DNA of 64,000 nt from JAITVB01 sp031553805 (lineage in GTDB: Bacteria > Bacteroidota > Bacteroidia > Bacteroidales > Rikenellaceae). Location: assembly GCA_031553805.1 (NCBI GenBank), contig JAVBLC010000012.1:31221-95220 (forward strand), in the 5' to 3' direction. The stretch's first letter is position 1. The number at the start of each line of letters is the position of its first letter. Below are positions 7,331 through 18,500 of this stretch, piece after piece. A program made the position numbers and the translations under genes. Below the pieces are notes generated by a model. It was given only the letters and a program-made list of their open reading frames with translations, did not search any database and was not told the origin of the DNA.

Positions 7331-9927
7331 TCCGTCGGGACGCCGAATTCAGTTTGCTGGCGTTCTACCTCCATCAGCTGCTGGCGCTTGCGCTCGGCGT
7401 CCTGCGACGAATCGTCATTGCGGCCCGTGTCATAAAGCGCACCGGCGTTCTTCACCTGCGGCCGGTCGGTGTAGACCAGGTCGCGGGCCGGGGCGATGCT
7501 TTCGAATTCGATCATCGTTTCGGTCGGCGTGTGGTCGCCCTCGAACAGCACGCGGGCCCGTACCCGGATCTTTCCGGGTGTGAGGCTCGAACGGATCAAT
7601 ACCGGGGCTGAGCCGAATTCGACCTCGCGCGGGTTGGCACCAAGGATCATATCGCCGATGATCTCGCCTTCGCCCTCGACGCTGAACAGGATGCGGTCTT
7701 TGGCCAGGCGGCGCACGTTGCCGTCGTCATCGGTCACTTCGGCCACCACCACGGCAAAGTCCGATCCGTCGGCCACGAGCGATTGCCCGGCGTGCGAAAG
7801 CGAAAGTTGCAACTTTGTCGAGCGACGCGACGGCATCTTCTTCTCCGAGCATACCACCTGGCCGTTGATGATCCCCTCGACGAGGAAGCTGACCAGTTGC
7901 GGTTTTTTCTGGGTATAGGAAAGGTTCCGGAGGTCATAAAAATCATACACATTCTTGAACACGGTCGGGGCGTAGGGCATTCCGTATTTGCCGCGCACGA
8001 CGGGCAGCACCAGCGTGTCGCGTTCGTAAGCGATGAGCCGCACCGAGTCACAATTGCTGAAGACCACCACATCGGCTCCCGAGAAAGGCCCCATCTCGTT
8101 GGCTACAAAGACCATCGGGCCGACGTCGGAGAGCGGCAGGCTGACCGTCGGGGCTACCTGGCTCTTGAACATATAATAGGCGTATTTCGGCTGGCGGAAA
8201 GCGTCGACAAAGCCGCCCCAATAAGGATCGGGGTGGTAGCCGCGCTGGTGGTCGAACGAGTGCCACTGCGACCCGCCGAGGAACTGGCCGGTCGATTGGT
8301 ACATCTCGTCGTAAGTGCGGGCCAGGTCGAGGGCCTGGGTCAACTGCGGGCCTTCGCCCCAGCTGCGCGAGGCGCGGTTGGGGGTGTTGTGGGCATACCA
8401 GTCGTCGACCATTTCGCCCCACTCGCGGGTGAAGATCGGCTTCTTGAGTTTGCCTTCGTCGGCGGGCCAGCCGTAGAGCACGTCGTAGTTTTCGGCCACG
8501 CCTTCGGAATGGTTGTCACCGGCTACGAAGCAACCGGGATAGGGGAATTCCTCATTCGTGATCTGCTTCGTGCGCAGGGCGAAGCCCGGAGGATAGGGCG
8601 TTTCGTTCAACACCGGTTCCCACATGATCACCGAGGGGTGGTTGCGGTCGCGGCGCACCATCTGGCGCACATCGTCATACACCCGATCAACGAACTCCTG
8701 GCTCTTATTGAAATACTGCCAGCCGGGGGTGGCGACGATGATGAAGATGCCCAATTCGTCACAAGCGTCCATAAAGGCCGGATCCTGGGGGTAGTGGGCC
8801 GATCGGATGATGCGGCAACCGGCGTCGCGGATCGTCTTCGCATCGCGCCACTGGCCGCTGTTGGGCAGGGCGTTGCCGACGTAGGCAAAGTCCTGGTGGC
8901 GGTTGGTACCGATCAGCTGGCCAAACGGTTTACCGTTGAGAACAAACCCTTTTTGCGCATCGAATGCCATGCTGCGGATACCCGCACGGGTGGCTACGCC
9001 GTCGAGGGGGGCTCCTTTCGTATCGAGGATGCGGGTTTCGACCCGGTAAAGATGCGGGGCGTCAGGTTCCCACAGACTCGGGGCAACGATGGTAAATTTC
9101 TGGGATACTTGTGCGCTGCCTTTGGCGTCGAGGCTCATGGCGCTTTTCCGGGTAAAGAGTTTTTTTCCGGTAGGATCATAGACCGTATTTTCAACCTGCA
9201 CCTTGTATTTTCCCGTCGTAGCATTGGCCACTTCGACATCGACAAAAAGGTCGGCCTGCTGCTGCGAAACGTTGTCGCTATGCACAAAAACGCCGCCGCC
9301 CGCCACGCGGGTCGAACGATTGGGATTGGTCACATAAACGGGGTTGGTCGCCACCATCCACACGTCGCGGTAGATACCACCGTGATAGGTGAAGTCCAAC
9401 ACGTTCTGGAATTTCCCGGGAGGATAGGTTTTGTCGTCGCTGTTGTCGACCATCACCGCGATCAGGCATTTCTCGCCCGGCTTGATGCCCAGCATCGTCA
9501 GGTCGATGTCGAAGGGCAGATAGCCGCCGTAGTGTTGGCGCACAAGTTGGCCGTTCACGTAAACGTCAGCACGCCCCATTGCGGCTTCGAAATAAATCGA
9601 AACCTGTTTACCGGCCTGATCGGCGGGAATTTCGAAAAACTTGCGGTACCAGGCCGGGCCTTGATAGTTGCGTCCGCCGCTCGCTTCGGCCGGGACTAGT
9701 TCGACGGTGTGGGGCGTAGTGACGATGTTCCACTTCGAATCGTCGAACGTGGGGCGGAAGGCGTCGGGGTTCGCCCCGCGCGAGAAACGCCAGCCGACGT
9801 TGAAGTTATAGACCGTGCGGCCGTTGCCTGGCAAATCGAAAAAGCCTGCGGCCGAGGTTTCGGGTTGGTAGGCTCCGGCACTCCCGGCCAGTAGCACACA
9901 AACAAAAAATGCTAAAATGCGTTTCAT
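7327..9927 (-). CDS. Secreted glycoside hydrolase family 2 enzyme
   Basis: An 866-residue exported glycosidase. The signal peptide covers residues 1-19 (cut before YQPE). A GH2 sugar-binding jelly roll (about 36-195, with GPAWYRKFF and GRADVYVNG), an immunoglobulin-like domain (about 205-320) and a TIM barrel from about 322 follow. The acid/base is E442 in MWEPVLNE and the nucleophile is E502 in FTREWGE. About 250 further C-terminal residues form beta-rich domains. The fold and both acids indicate a retaining exo-enzyme, probably beta-galactosidase or beta-glucuronidase-like; the specificity cannot be read. It is the last glycosidase of the operon, 6 nt after the DUF5703 stop, and overlaps DUF4180. 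Confidence 0.92.
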   Translation of the reverse strand: MKRILAFFVCVLLAGSAGAYQPETSAAGFFDLPGNGRTVYNFNVGWRFSRGANPDAFRPTFDDSKWNIVTTPHTVELVPAEASGGRNYQGPAWYRKFFEIPADQAGKQVSIYFEAAMGRADVYVNGQLVRQHYGGYLPFDIDLTMLGIKPGEKCLIAVMVDNSDDKTYPPGKFQNVLDFTYHGGIYRDVWMVATNPVYVTNPNRSTRVAGGGVFVHSDNVSQQQADLFVDVEVANATTGKYKVQVENTVYDPTGKKLFTRKSAMSLDAKGSAQVSQKFTIVAPSLWEPDAPHLYRVETRILDTKGAPLDGVATRAGIRSMAFDAQKGFVLNGKPFGQLIGTNRHQDFAYVGNALPNSGQWRDAKTIRDAGCRIIRSAHYPQDPAFMDACDELGIFIIVATPGWQYFNKSQEFVDRVYDDVRQMVRRDRNHPSVIMWEPVLNETPYPPGFALRTKQITNEEFPYPGCFVAGDNHSEGVAENYDVLYGWPADEGKLKKPIFTREWGEMVDDWYAHNTPNRASRSWGEGPQLTQALDLARTYDEMYQSTGQFLGGSQWHSFDHQRGYHPDPYWGGFVDAFRQPKYAYYMFKSQVAPTVSLPLSDVGPMVFVANEMGPFSGADVVVFSNCDSVRLIAYERDTLVLPVVRGKYGMPYAPTVFKNVYDFYDLRNLSYTQKKPQLVSFLVEGIINGQVVCSEKKMPSRRSTKLQLSLSHAGQSLVADGSDFAVVVAEVTDDDGNVRRLAKDRILFSVEGEGEIIGDMILGANPREVEFGSAPVLIRSSLTPGKIRVRARVLFEGDHTPTETMIEFESIAPARDLVYTDRPQVKNAGALYDTGRNDDSSQDAERKRQQLMEVERQQTEFGVPTE

Positions 9928-9933
9928 ATGGGG

Positions 9934-12267
9934 TTAGTTTTCAAAGGTTTTCGGTAGCACGATATCGGCCCGGCGCGAAGCGGGGGTGACGGTCAGCGAT
10001 TGGATCTTCCCGTCGCGCAGTTCGGCTTCGACGGTAGTTTGTCCCGGGGCGCGGAGCTTGAAGTGGACATCCCAGTCGGCGGGCCAACTGGGAAAAAGGA
10101 TCAGCTTCCCATCGCCATCTTCTTGTAAAAGCATTTCCTGGAGGCCGATCATAGCGCTACCGCCGTGGTTGTGGTCGGGCGTCCAGTCGAAACCCGGGCC
10201 CCAGAAAGCGGGAAAACGGGGTGCAGCATCGTCCATCTTCAACAGGACCAAGCGCTTGGCTTCGTCGGTCAGGCCGAGGCAGGCCGCCCAGATATTGTCC
10301 TGCTTCCAACCGTAGTGGGCGCGGAATTTTTGGGCATCGGGATCATAGAGGTAAGTGTTGATCGCCGTTTCGAGGTCGGGACGCCCCACCCCATAGATCC
10401 TCCACGGGAAAACCGGATAAAGCTGCGGCACCTCGGTGTTGTTGACCCGTTCCCATACGACGGCGGGCGAAAGCATCCGGCGGCCGTCGATCTCGCGGTA
10501 ATTCAGCGGCGGAATGCGTTTCAGGAATTCCGACCAGCGGTCCTGCCGTTCCTCATTCATAAAACCATCGAGTTCAAGCAGGTGGCGAGTAACGGTTTGC
10601 AGTGCGGCGACGGTCGAAGTGGCGTTATAGGCCATCTTATACGTCTCGGCGGCCGAGCCGGGGAAAAGCACCAGGTGGCCTGCGCCGTCGAGTTCCCTGC
10701 GTCCGCGTTGGCGGGCGAGGTATTGGTAGTGCTCGTCGAAGAAAGTCAGGCAGCTTTCGATCAACGGCAAATAGCGGTGAATGTCGACACCGCCGATGGC
10801 AGCATCGCCCTTGTAACGCCCCGCTTCGAGGATCATCAGGCAGAACTCGAGGACCGAGTCCCATTGGTATTCGAGCCAGGCGTTATATTCCACTCCCGGG
10901 TTCCACCCTTCGGGACGGTCGAAACCGTATTCGGCCGGGTTAGGCAGGCTATAGTTTTCGATCTGTTCGGTAAACGAAGCTCCGGCGTGTCCCCAGTAAA
11001 CTTTCGTGCGAAGTTCGGCGTTGCGGAGCGCACGGTCGTAAAAGTCGAATTGCGGAAGCATTATCTCCCAGTCGCCGCTCTTGAGCATCGGCCAGTAGAC
11101 CAGCCGCTGGTTCTGGGCGGTCATCGTGCCCCCACCCCAATTGCGAAAATCGGGGCTGTAGGGCATTTTTTCGTTCGTGAAAACGGGGTCGTAGGTAAAA
11201 AGACCGCCGTTGAATTTCGTCGGCCAATCGCCATAGGCGTTACACCCGAGCATATAGCGGAACAACTGGTAGTTACGCCCTACGCGCCACGCCTGATCGG
11301 TAGCTCCGCGCCCCGGGTCGATCACGATGAACGAACGCTGCCAGAAAGCGTGCCACCAGGCCAGACTTGGTTCGTGCGGTTTCTTCCACCGTGCGGCTTC
11401 CTTGCGAGCCTGTTCAAGGCCGGTCGACCATGCAGGAAAGGTCGCCTGCGCGGTGTGAAGCACAACTTCGATCCGGTGCGATGCGGCCGGTTTTTCGCTC
11501 CGTAACGCCCACCAGCAGAAATCGGTGTCGAGGTATTTCCCCTCGCCTGTCCCCGCGGGTTTCATCCCTTGGCCGGTGAGGATACCGCCGAAAGTCAGGC
11601 TTTTGAGCGGATTCATCATTTGGTCTTTCACCTCGTCCAACCCCTGCTGGGTAACTACGACATCGAAGACCGTCGTCGCCCGGTTGGCGTGATAAAAGAG
11701 TACGCCGTCGCCGTCGTAGCGGATCGAGTCGGCACGGGTGACCAGGTTGCGGGGGGCCGACCATTTGTAGGAATTCTGGTTGTTCTCCGAACCGCGCGTC
11801 GGGCGGTCGCGATAACGCCACGTTTCGTAACGGGCTTCGGCGGTGAGTTTCGATTTGCTATCCACTTCGAGGTGGATCACCGGGCGGAAGACATCGACCC
11901 ACACCCTGATCTCGGTCGCCATCGCTCCCCTGCCTGCCGTGATTTTCACGTAACCGTCCTCCAACAAAAGTTCCTGGCGGAAAGCTGTCGTGTCGGCCAG
12001 GGGATTGGGGGTGAGCGTCAACCGCACACGGCCCAATTTCAACAGCGCGTTGTTTTCGTCGAACGTGCCGCTGCGGCCGATGTAGAACAGCAGGTCGCCG
12101 TCCTCGGCCCAAACGTTGAGGCCGACATCGCCCCCGCCGCAGGGCATCGACCCGGCGGAGTTCTGGCTCGGCGTGTCCCACACGACGTTGTATGGGGATA
12201 TTTGAGCCTGCGCCGTGGTGCCGATAAGCAGTGCAACAACCAAATATGAAAAAAGGCGTTTTATCAT
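9934..12267 (-). CDS. DUF5703 (six-hairpin type) putative glycosidase
   Basis: A 777-residue exported protein: signal peptide 1-22 (ending AQA|Q), then the DUF5703 N-terminal beta domain with VVWDTPSQNSAGSMPCGGGDVGL (about 28-50; GNGDxG-like). A large all-alpha catalytic region with GGLFTYDP, GWNPGVEYNAWLEYQWDS and a closing beta-sandwich follow. The overall design resembles GH95-type (alpha/alpha)6 enzymes (fucosidases/galactosidases), but I cannot assign the catalytic acids with confidence. The start codon overlaps the stop of the upstream GH106-like gene (ATGA). Its place between rhamnosidase-like and galactosidase-like genes suggests a decorated, rhamnose- or fucose-containing glycan. Confidence 0.85.
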   Translation of the reverse strand: MIKRLFSYLVVALLIGTTAQAQISPYNVVWDTPSQNSAGSMPCGGGDVGLNVWAEDGDLLFYIGRSGTFDENNALLKLGRVRLTLTPNPLADTTAFRQELLLEDGYVKITAGRGAMATEIRVWVDVFRPVIHLEVDSKSKLTAEARYETWRYRDRPTRGSENNQNSYKWSAPRNLVTRADSIRYDGDGVLFYHANRATTVFDVVVTQQGLDEVKDQMMNPLKSLTFGGILTGQGMKPAGTGEGKYLDTDFCWWALRSEKPAASHRIEVVLHTAQATFPAWSTGLEQARKEAARWKKPHEPSLAWWHAFWQRSFIVIDPGRGATDQAWRVGRNYQLFRYMLGCNAYGDWPTKFNGGLFTYDPVFTNEKMPYSPDFRNWGGGTMTAQNQRLVYWPMLKSGDWEIMLPQFDFYDRALRNAELRTKVYWGHAGASFTEQIENYSLPNPAEYGFDRPEGWNPGVEYNAWLEYQWDSVLEFCLMILEAGRYKGDAAIGGVDIHRYLPLIESCLTFFDEHYQYLARQRGRRELDGAGHLVLFPGSAAETYKMAYNATSTVAALQTVTRHLLELDGFMNEERQDRWSEFLKRIPPLNYREIDGRRMLSPAVVWERVNNTEVPQLYPVFPWRIYGVGRPDLETAINTYLYDPDAQKFRAHYGWKQDNIWAACLGLTDEAKRLVLLKMDDAAPRFPAFWGPGFDWTPDHNHGGSAMIGLQEMLLQEDGDGKLILFPSWPADWDVHFKLRAPGQTTVEAELRDGKIQSLTVTPASRRADIVLPKTFEN

Positions 12268-15200
12268 AGGATCAGGGGAATCGTTTCTTCAACCAGGGTG
12301 ACGCCGAAAATACCCGACTTCTGCATCGGCATCTGCTGCGAGCGGAAAGGGGCGTTGGTCCAGACCGACAGGTCGTCGACCCCGTGTTGCCGGACGCCCT
12401 GCAAACGGTTGAGCCAGGTGCTGGCCACCTCGATCATGATCGTGTTGTCGCCCGACCGCAGGGCGTCGGTCACTTCGACCCTATAGGGCGGCGTCCAGGC
12501 CGTGCCGCAAAGTTTGCCGTTGACTTTCACACGAGCCATCACGCACACATCTTCGAATTCGATGTAGTAGCGCGCCAAGCCGAGCTTGGGCTTAACCGCC
12601 ATATCAGCGGTGTAAACCGCCTTACCGGCGTAATACTTGATCTGTTCGTCGGCGCTTTGGCTCCAGTCCTGGAAACGATGCCAAATCTCTTGTTTCCACC
12701 ACGAATCTTCGCCATTGTGCTGGAAAATGACAGAACAAGGCATTTCGAGCGGCGTCACCGTCCGGCGCGACGGCGGAAGCGCCACGCTTCGCGTCCGGTC
12801 GGTCGACGTACGAAAAACCACAAACATCGACTCGCCCGGAGCCAGGCGCAGGGGCACTTCCGTGCGTGCGTTCGTCACCTGCCAACGCGGGGCATCGCTC
12901 ACATCGCCCGTCACCGGGTTCCAGAATTCAGGAATTTCCTTGTTAATCCGGAACGACAGGGTGACTTCGCGTGCGGTTTCTTCCTGATTCGAAACGAAAT
13001 AGATGTCGTTCGCTCCCTCGCGGCGGTGGGTCCAGGCAACATTCCGGGCCGGGCGGCCTTCATCGTCGGTAGCCAGCAGATCGGGTTCGACGGCCGGATC
13101 GAAGTCAGCGTTCGTATAAGGCAACCGATCCGGCGTAAGGATCATCACACCCGCGCAGCGCAACTCTTCGATCTTGCGGATCACCGCATCGCTGTATATG
13201 ACGTTGGGCGTCATCCGGTCGGGCAGCGGAAAAACCACCACCTTGTAAGACATGCCGGGCAACACCATTCGCCCGTCGACCGCCGTGGCTTTCAGGAAAA
13301 CATCCTCGTTAAACGAATCGTAGGCGTAGCCATTCAGCGGATCGACCCAATCCTCGGGTTTGAACGTTCCGGCCGAGTAGTCGACGCCCACAGGCATCGT
13401 GCGCTCGGGTTGGCCGGCGTTTTCGAGGCGCAGGCGTTCGCTTTCGACGCGTTCGGGCCCGAAAATGCCAGGCAGCGACGACACCAACCGGTCGGGCAAC
13501 ACCGACCGCCGCGGGAAATCGCCGCCCGTGTAGACCGCCACGTCGACGACCGGATCGCCCGACTGCAACAGCGCCTGACAACGTTTTATATAGTCAACCC
13601 ATGCCCCGGCCAGCGGAAACCAACTTTGGTCGCGCTGCATATACAAGCCGATGCCGTCGAGGGTCATCCCCGGCTGGCGGTCGAGCCACGGATTTTGCAC
13701 CCACACATGGAACGACAATTTATTCATGCCCAGCGCATAATTGTAGTCGAGAAGCCTTTTCAGCATCCCCGGGTTCTCGTCCCACATCGTACGAAGCTGT
13801 GTAAAACCCTCAGCCTGAATGATTTGTTTTCCATAGATGCGGCCGCCGGAAATGGCGTCCAACATATCGTTGAGCTTGTCGTGGGTCGGGCTGCGGAACC
13901 AGAATTCGCCCATCGGCAGGTCTACTTTTTCGTAGTGGAGCATCCCGTCGCTGACCATCGTCGGGGCGACGCACTCGGCGCTCAGGCGGCAGTCGTAACG
14001 TTTGGCACAAGCCGAAAGTTCTTCGTAGAAGACGTCGCGGACCAACTCGGCCACCGTGGCACGGATGTCGCGCAGCACGGCCTCGGAACGCTCGGCGCTC
14101 TCCACCGGAATACCGGCATAAAGCAACATATACGGGAGGATATCGTAGCCCCGCCTTTTCATAAATTCCTCGCGGAATGTTTCGGACCAATTCTGGCTTC
14201 CGCACTCCCAACTGTCGACGTGCATCGTCTTAAAGACACGGCCGGCGACGGGTTGGCCCACCTGCCGGAAGAACTCCTCGAACCAGCCGTTGAGTTGCGT
14301 GCGGACGGCGACGGGGTTGAATTTGTCGCACTCCAGTCCCCGGCCTGCGCCACCCGTGGCGTTGATGTACCCGGTCGAGGTGTGCCCCATCCGGAGGATG
14401 CGCCAGCGGCCGATGGGCAGTTCATAGTAGGGCACCAGGCCGGCCTTGGCTTTGTCGGTCAGATCGACCACCTCCGAGAGCTTTACGCACAGCGCCTCGG
14501 GCATTTCGGCCGAGGTCATGTCGGGCGAAATGCGCCACACGGCGGCCGACTTGCCTTCATACTGGTCGATCGTCGGTGCGCCGGAAAGGAGGATGGCGTT
14601 GACCGAAAACGCCGGCTTCCACTTCGCCGCGTCGAGGTCTTCGGCTCCGGGCTCGGTGCCTTCGGGCGTCCAGCGGAAACGGAAATAGCGGGCCGTGGTC
14701 GCCGGTACCGAGAAAGTGTAGTTGATCCCCGCATCCTGCCACCCGTGGCGCGGCGGGACGAGTTGGCGGACGGGCCGGAAATCGGCGCCGTTGTCGCTCA
14801 CTTCGATCACCATCCGGTTAGCCTGGAACGTATAACCCGGAATCACCAGCTCGATCGAACGGGCCGTAAACGGTTTTCCGAAATCATATAAAACCCAGCA
14901 AGGGTCCTCGCTGCGAAACGTCTGGCGGTTGGCCGGATCGAGCAAACGGCCGGGGGCTTCCTGCTCCTCGGGGGTGCTGACGCTGACCTTCACCCGGTTG
15001 TCCGAACGGCCGGTCCACGAAGCATCCCGAACCGGGAAAGCGTAAATAGCAATGTCTTTGTAAAAATCACGAACAGCTTTGGGCCGGGCCAGGGCAAGGC
15101 CGCTACTGTTTTTGTCGACCGTCACGGTCGTGTCGCTCCACACCACCTTTTGCATCGACAGCTCGGGCGTAATCCACGGGCCGCCGGCCAGGGCAAAGCC

Positions 15201-15563
15201 ATCGCAGATGTGTACGCCCAATTTCAGGCCCAGGGTATCGGCCTTCCCGGCTGCCGCCCGCACCACTTTCCAGAATTGCGGAGTGAGCTGGTCGGCCACG
15301 GGTTCGAAAGCGGGTGCCGCGGCAAAGGTCGAACTTTTGATCGGCATCAGGTAGGCTCCACCAATGCCCACTTCCTTCATCGCTTCGAGGTCGGCGCGCA
15401 CGCCGGCTTCGCTCACCGCGCCGTACATCCAGTACCAGATGGCCCACGGGGCGGCATCGTAGCCCGGGTTTTCGAATTTCAGGAGCAGGGCGTCGCGGGT
15501 TTGGGCCGAAGCAGCACTCCCGATCGTCAGCGCAACAACGATCAATACGAAAAAACGTTTCAT
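12264..15563 (-). CDS. GH106-like glycoside hydrolase (putative alpha-L-rhamnosidase)
   Basis: A 1099-residue exported enzyme. The start is ATG 15563, giving a signal peptide MKRFFVLIVVALTIGSAASA|Q; the frame stays open 29 codons further upstream, but that part lies inside the LacZ-type gene. The N-terminal barrel reads FENPGYDAAPWAIWYWMYGAVS and MKEVGIGGAYLMPIKSS, typical of the GH106/'glycosyl hydrolase' family related to the Bacteroides rhamnogalacturonan-II rhamnosidases. A discoidin-like insert occurs near 210-300 and a GH2-like jelly roll near 950-1090 (YYIEFEDVCVMARVKVNGK). Only 2 nt separate it from the upstream stop. Rhamnosidase activity is a family inference. Confidence 0.85.
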   Translation of the reverse strand: MKRFFVLIVVALTIGSAASAQTRDALLLKFENPGYDAAPWAIWYWMYGAVSEAGVRADLEAMKEVGIGGAYLMPIKSSTFAAAPAFEPVADQLTPQFWKVVRAAAGKADTLGLKLGVHICDGFALAGGPWITPELSMQKVVWSDTTVTVDKNSSGLALARPKAVRDFYKDIAIYAFPVRDASWTGRSDNRVKVSVSTPEEQEAPGRLLDPANRQTFRSEDPCWVLYDFGKPFTARSIELVIPGYTFQANRMVIEVSDNGADFRPVRQLVPPRHGWQDAGINYTFSVPATTARYFRFRWTPEGTEPGAEDLDAAKWKPAFSVNAILLSGAPTIDQYEGKSAAVWRISPDMTSAEMPEALCVKLSEVVDLTDKAKAGLVPYYELPIGRWRILRMGHTSTGYINATGGAGRGLECDKFNPVAVRTQLNGWFEEFFRQVGQPVAGRVFKTMHVDSWECGSQNWSETFREEFMKRRGYDILPYMLLYAGIPVESAERSEAVLRDIRATVAELVRDVFYEELSACAKRYDCRLSAECVAPTMVSDGMLHYEKVDLPMGEFWFRSPTHDKLNDMLDAISGGRIYGKQIIQAEGFTQLRTMWDENPGMLKRLLDYNYALGMNKLSFHVWVQNPWLDRQPGMTLDGIGLYMQRDQSWFPLAGAWVDYIKRCQALLQSGDPVVDVAVYTGGDFPRRSVLPDRLVSSLPGIFGPERVESERLRLENAGQPERTMPVGVDYSAGTFKPEDWVDPLNGYAYDSFNEDVFLKATAVDGRMVLPGMSYKVVVFPLPDRMTPNVIYSDAVIRKIEELRCAGVMILTPDRLPYTNADFDPAVEPDLLATDDEGRPARNVAWTHRREGANDIYFVSNQEETAREVTLSFRINKEIPEFWNPVTGDVSDAPRWQVTNARTEVPLRLAPGESMFVVFRTSTDRTRSVALPPSRRTVTPLEMPCSVIFQHNGEDSWWKQEIWHRFQDWSQSADEQIKYYAGKAVYTADMAVKPKLGLARYYIEFEDVCVMARVKVNGKLCGTAWTPPYRVEVTDALRSGDNTIMIEVASTWLNRLQGVRQHGVDDLSVWTNAPFRSQQMPMQKSGIFGVTLVEETIPLIL

Positions 15564-15565
15564 AG

Positions 15566-18500
15566 TTATTTCCGGATGGGTTTGAATTCGAGGTGAAGTT
15601 GGTGGACGGTTTTCGGCACGGTGTATTTCATCAGCACGCCCGGGCCGCAACTGCTATTACCGAGGCCCAGGTGGGCGGCGTCGATCGAAAGGACGATCTC
15701 GGGGCGCGGAACCAAATCGCAGGCGTGGGCCTTGGCCGCCAGGTCCCAGGCCGAATAGTGGAGGGCCGAGAACGAGAATGCGGCGCCGGTCGAACAGATT
15801 TCCAAACCATTGCCCTGCTTATCGGTCAGGCGCACCATCCGCGTGTCTTCGCGGTGGCCGCACTCCTGCGGACGGGGATAGGGTACGTACATGTCGGTGA
15901 CCGTCGCACTCCATAGGCCGAAACAGGCCGAACGTTTGCGGTCGGAATAATTTTCGTGCGGGCCGCGGCCGTACCAATCCACACGTTCGAGGCGGCTGTC
16001 GAAGACCATCCCGAGGCCCAAGCGGGGCAGGTCAGGCAACGCGCCCTGAGGTTCGAACCACTGGTCGGTGTCGACGCTGCCATCGGCCCACACGACATAG
16101 TGGGCACGGTGGATAAACGAGCCACCGCTGCGGGCGGCGTAGGTCGAGGTGATCTCGATTTCGACCCGTTTCGGATCGGTCTGTGTCCAATGAACAGCGT
16201 CGACCGTACGTTTCAACGAATCAAGTCCTGCTTTTTTCCAATCGTCGGCCAGCCAGTTTCCAAAACCTTTGTCGTTGTCGATCGGCGCCCGCCAGCCCTG
16301 GAAGAACGGTTGCGGCGGCAGGTCGGATGGCATAACGAGCAATTCCTTGCCGCGATCTTTCCACGAAACGAGCGCCCCGTTGGCGAGCGACCATGCTTGC
16401 GAGAAACCTTTACCGGTGATCGTTAGCGTGCCACCCGCTTCGGCGGCTTTGAGGGTTTGGGTGATCGCTATCGATTTAGGAGTAGCTGTCGGTACCTGAC
16501 CGGCAATCGCAAATTGTTCAGAAGCAAACTCATGTCCGGCCTCCGCCCACGACGTGGCCTCGCGCAGGCGGTAGCTCAGCCGGAAATGGTATTCGCGGCA
16601 GGGCTTGGGGTGGCTCGCCAGTCCAAATTCGAGCTGCTTGCTTTCGCCCGGCGCGATCCGGAAACCGCCGTCGGACACGCCGCGCTGCAACACCGCGCCG
16701 TCGCCCATCAACTCGTAGGCCAACACGAAGCGATCGTCGAGGTCGATGTGGCTGAAACGGTTCGTGATCGTAATGCGGCAACGGTCGGGGCTAAGCATCC
16801 CCGCCTCAAACAACACAGGTTGATAGACCTTTTTGACTTCCCAATATTTGGGCGGGATCGTGCGATCAGAGAAGACGATGCCGTTCAGACAGAAGGCGCC
16901 CAGGTTGGGAATATCGCCAAAATCGCCGCCGTAGTTGACTTTAATGCGTCCGTCGGGCAGGCGCGTAAAAATGCCTTCGTCGACCCAGTCCCAGATAAAG
17001 CCGCCCAACAGGCGGGGATTGGCGTAGATTTCGTCCCAGTATTCCTGGAGGTTGCCGACGGCGTTGCCCATCGCGTGGGCGTATTCGCTGAGCAACACCG
17101 GACGATTATCAGTGCGCTGGCCCAGCAACGAAAAACGTTCCCAGCGGGCGTTTTCGGGGCGCTCGGCTTCTTCGCGGCCTTCGCGCTGCGGATTCAGGTA
17201 ATCGGCCAGCACGCGGGCGTAGAAACGGCTGGTAAAGTCTACCCCCGACGGATCGGTCACAGTACCCTGCGCCCCTTCGCAATGGATTGGGCGGGTCGGA
17301 TCAAATTCACGGATCCAAGCCGACAATGCTGAAAAGTTGGGCCCGTAGCCCGACTCGTTGCCGAGCGACCAGATGACGATCGAAGGATGGTTCTTGTCGC
17401 GCTCGGCCATGCGGATGCCGCGGTCGAGATACGAAGCCGCCCATTCGGGCTGTTGTGCTAACCAGCCACGCAGGCCGTGGGTTTCGATGTTGGCTTCGTC
17501 GATCACGTAAAGGCCGTACTCATCACAAAGCTCGTACCAGCGCGTGTTGTGCGGATAGTGGGCCGTGCGCACGGCGTTGATGTTGGCCTGTTTCATCAGC
17601 ACGATGTCGCGGACCATCGTTTCCTCGCCCACCACCTTGGCCTGCCACGGGTCGTGCTCGTGGCGGTTCACGCCGCGCAGTTTCACGGGTTGGCCGTTGA
17701 TCTTGAACACGCCGTTTTCAATCCTCACGTCGCGGAAACCTACCTTGCACGAGGCCTTTTCGGTGACTTTCCCGTCGGGATCTTTCAGCGTCAACACCAA
17801 TTCATAGAGGTAGGGCGTTTCGGCCGTCCATTTCAGGGGCGATTTGATCTCGGCCGAAAACCAGCCGAATTTAGCCGGGCCGCGCTGGGGCGTGCGTTCG
17901 ACCAGGACCGAGGCGCTGTAGTTGGCATTGAGTACCGGCACCGCGTCCTGGGTCAGCGCCTCGGGGAACACGTTTTCCCCGGAAGGATCGTAGAGTTGGG
18001 CTTCAAGCACATATCCTTTTGCCGAAACGTCATCGATCGCCTCCAGCTTGGGTTCGACGAGAAAGGTGGCGTTCTCGAAATTTTCGTCGAGCATCGTGCG
18101 CACCGCAAAATCACGGATGCGCAACTTGGGCGTGGTATACAGAAAGATTTCGCGGTGGATGCCGCCGAAGCGCCACATATCCTGATCTTCGAGGTAGCTG
18201 CCGTCGCAATATTTGTAAACTTCGAGGGCGATCAGGTTTTTGCCGGGTTGCAGGTACTCGGTCACATCGAATTCCGAAGCATCCATACTGCTTTGACTGT
18301 AACCGACCCGTTCGCCGTTGATCCACACATAAAAAGCGCTTTGCACGCCGCCAAAGTGGAGGATGATCCGTCCCTTGCTCCATCCCTCGGGCACCTCTAT
18401 CCAGCGGCGGTAGTTGGCCACCGGGTTGCGCTCCTTGTAGGTCGTGTAGCGCGTGGGCGGAGTGGCGGTCACCCGCGGGGGATCTTTGATGAACGTGTAG

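Noticed and set aside
7783..9699. 638-codon plus-strand open frame opposite the GH2 gene
   Set aside because: It is antisense to a gene with clear catalytic motifs and reads as Arg/Gly/His/Val-rich sequence, as expected from a mirrored G+C-rich codon pattern; no domain is recognisable.
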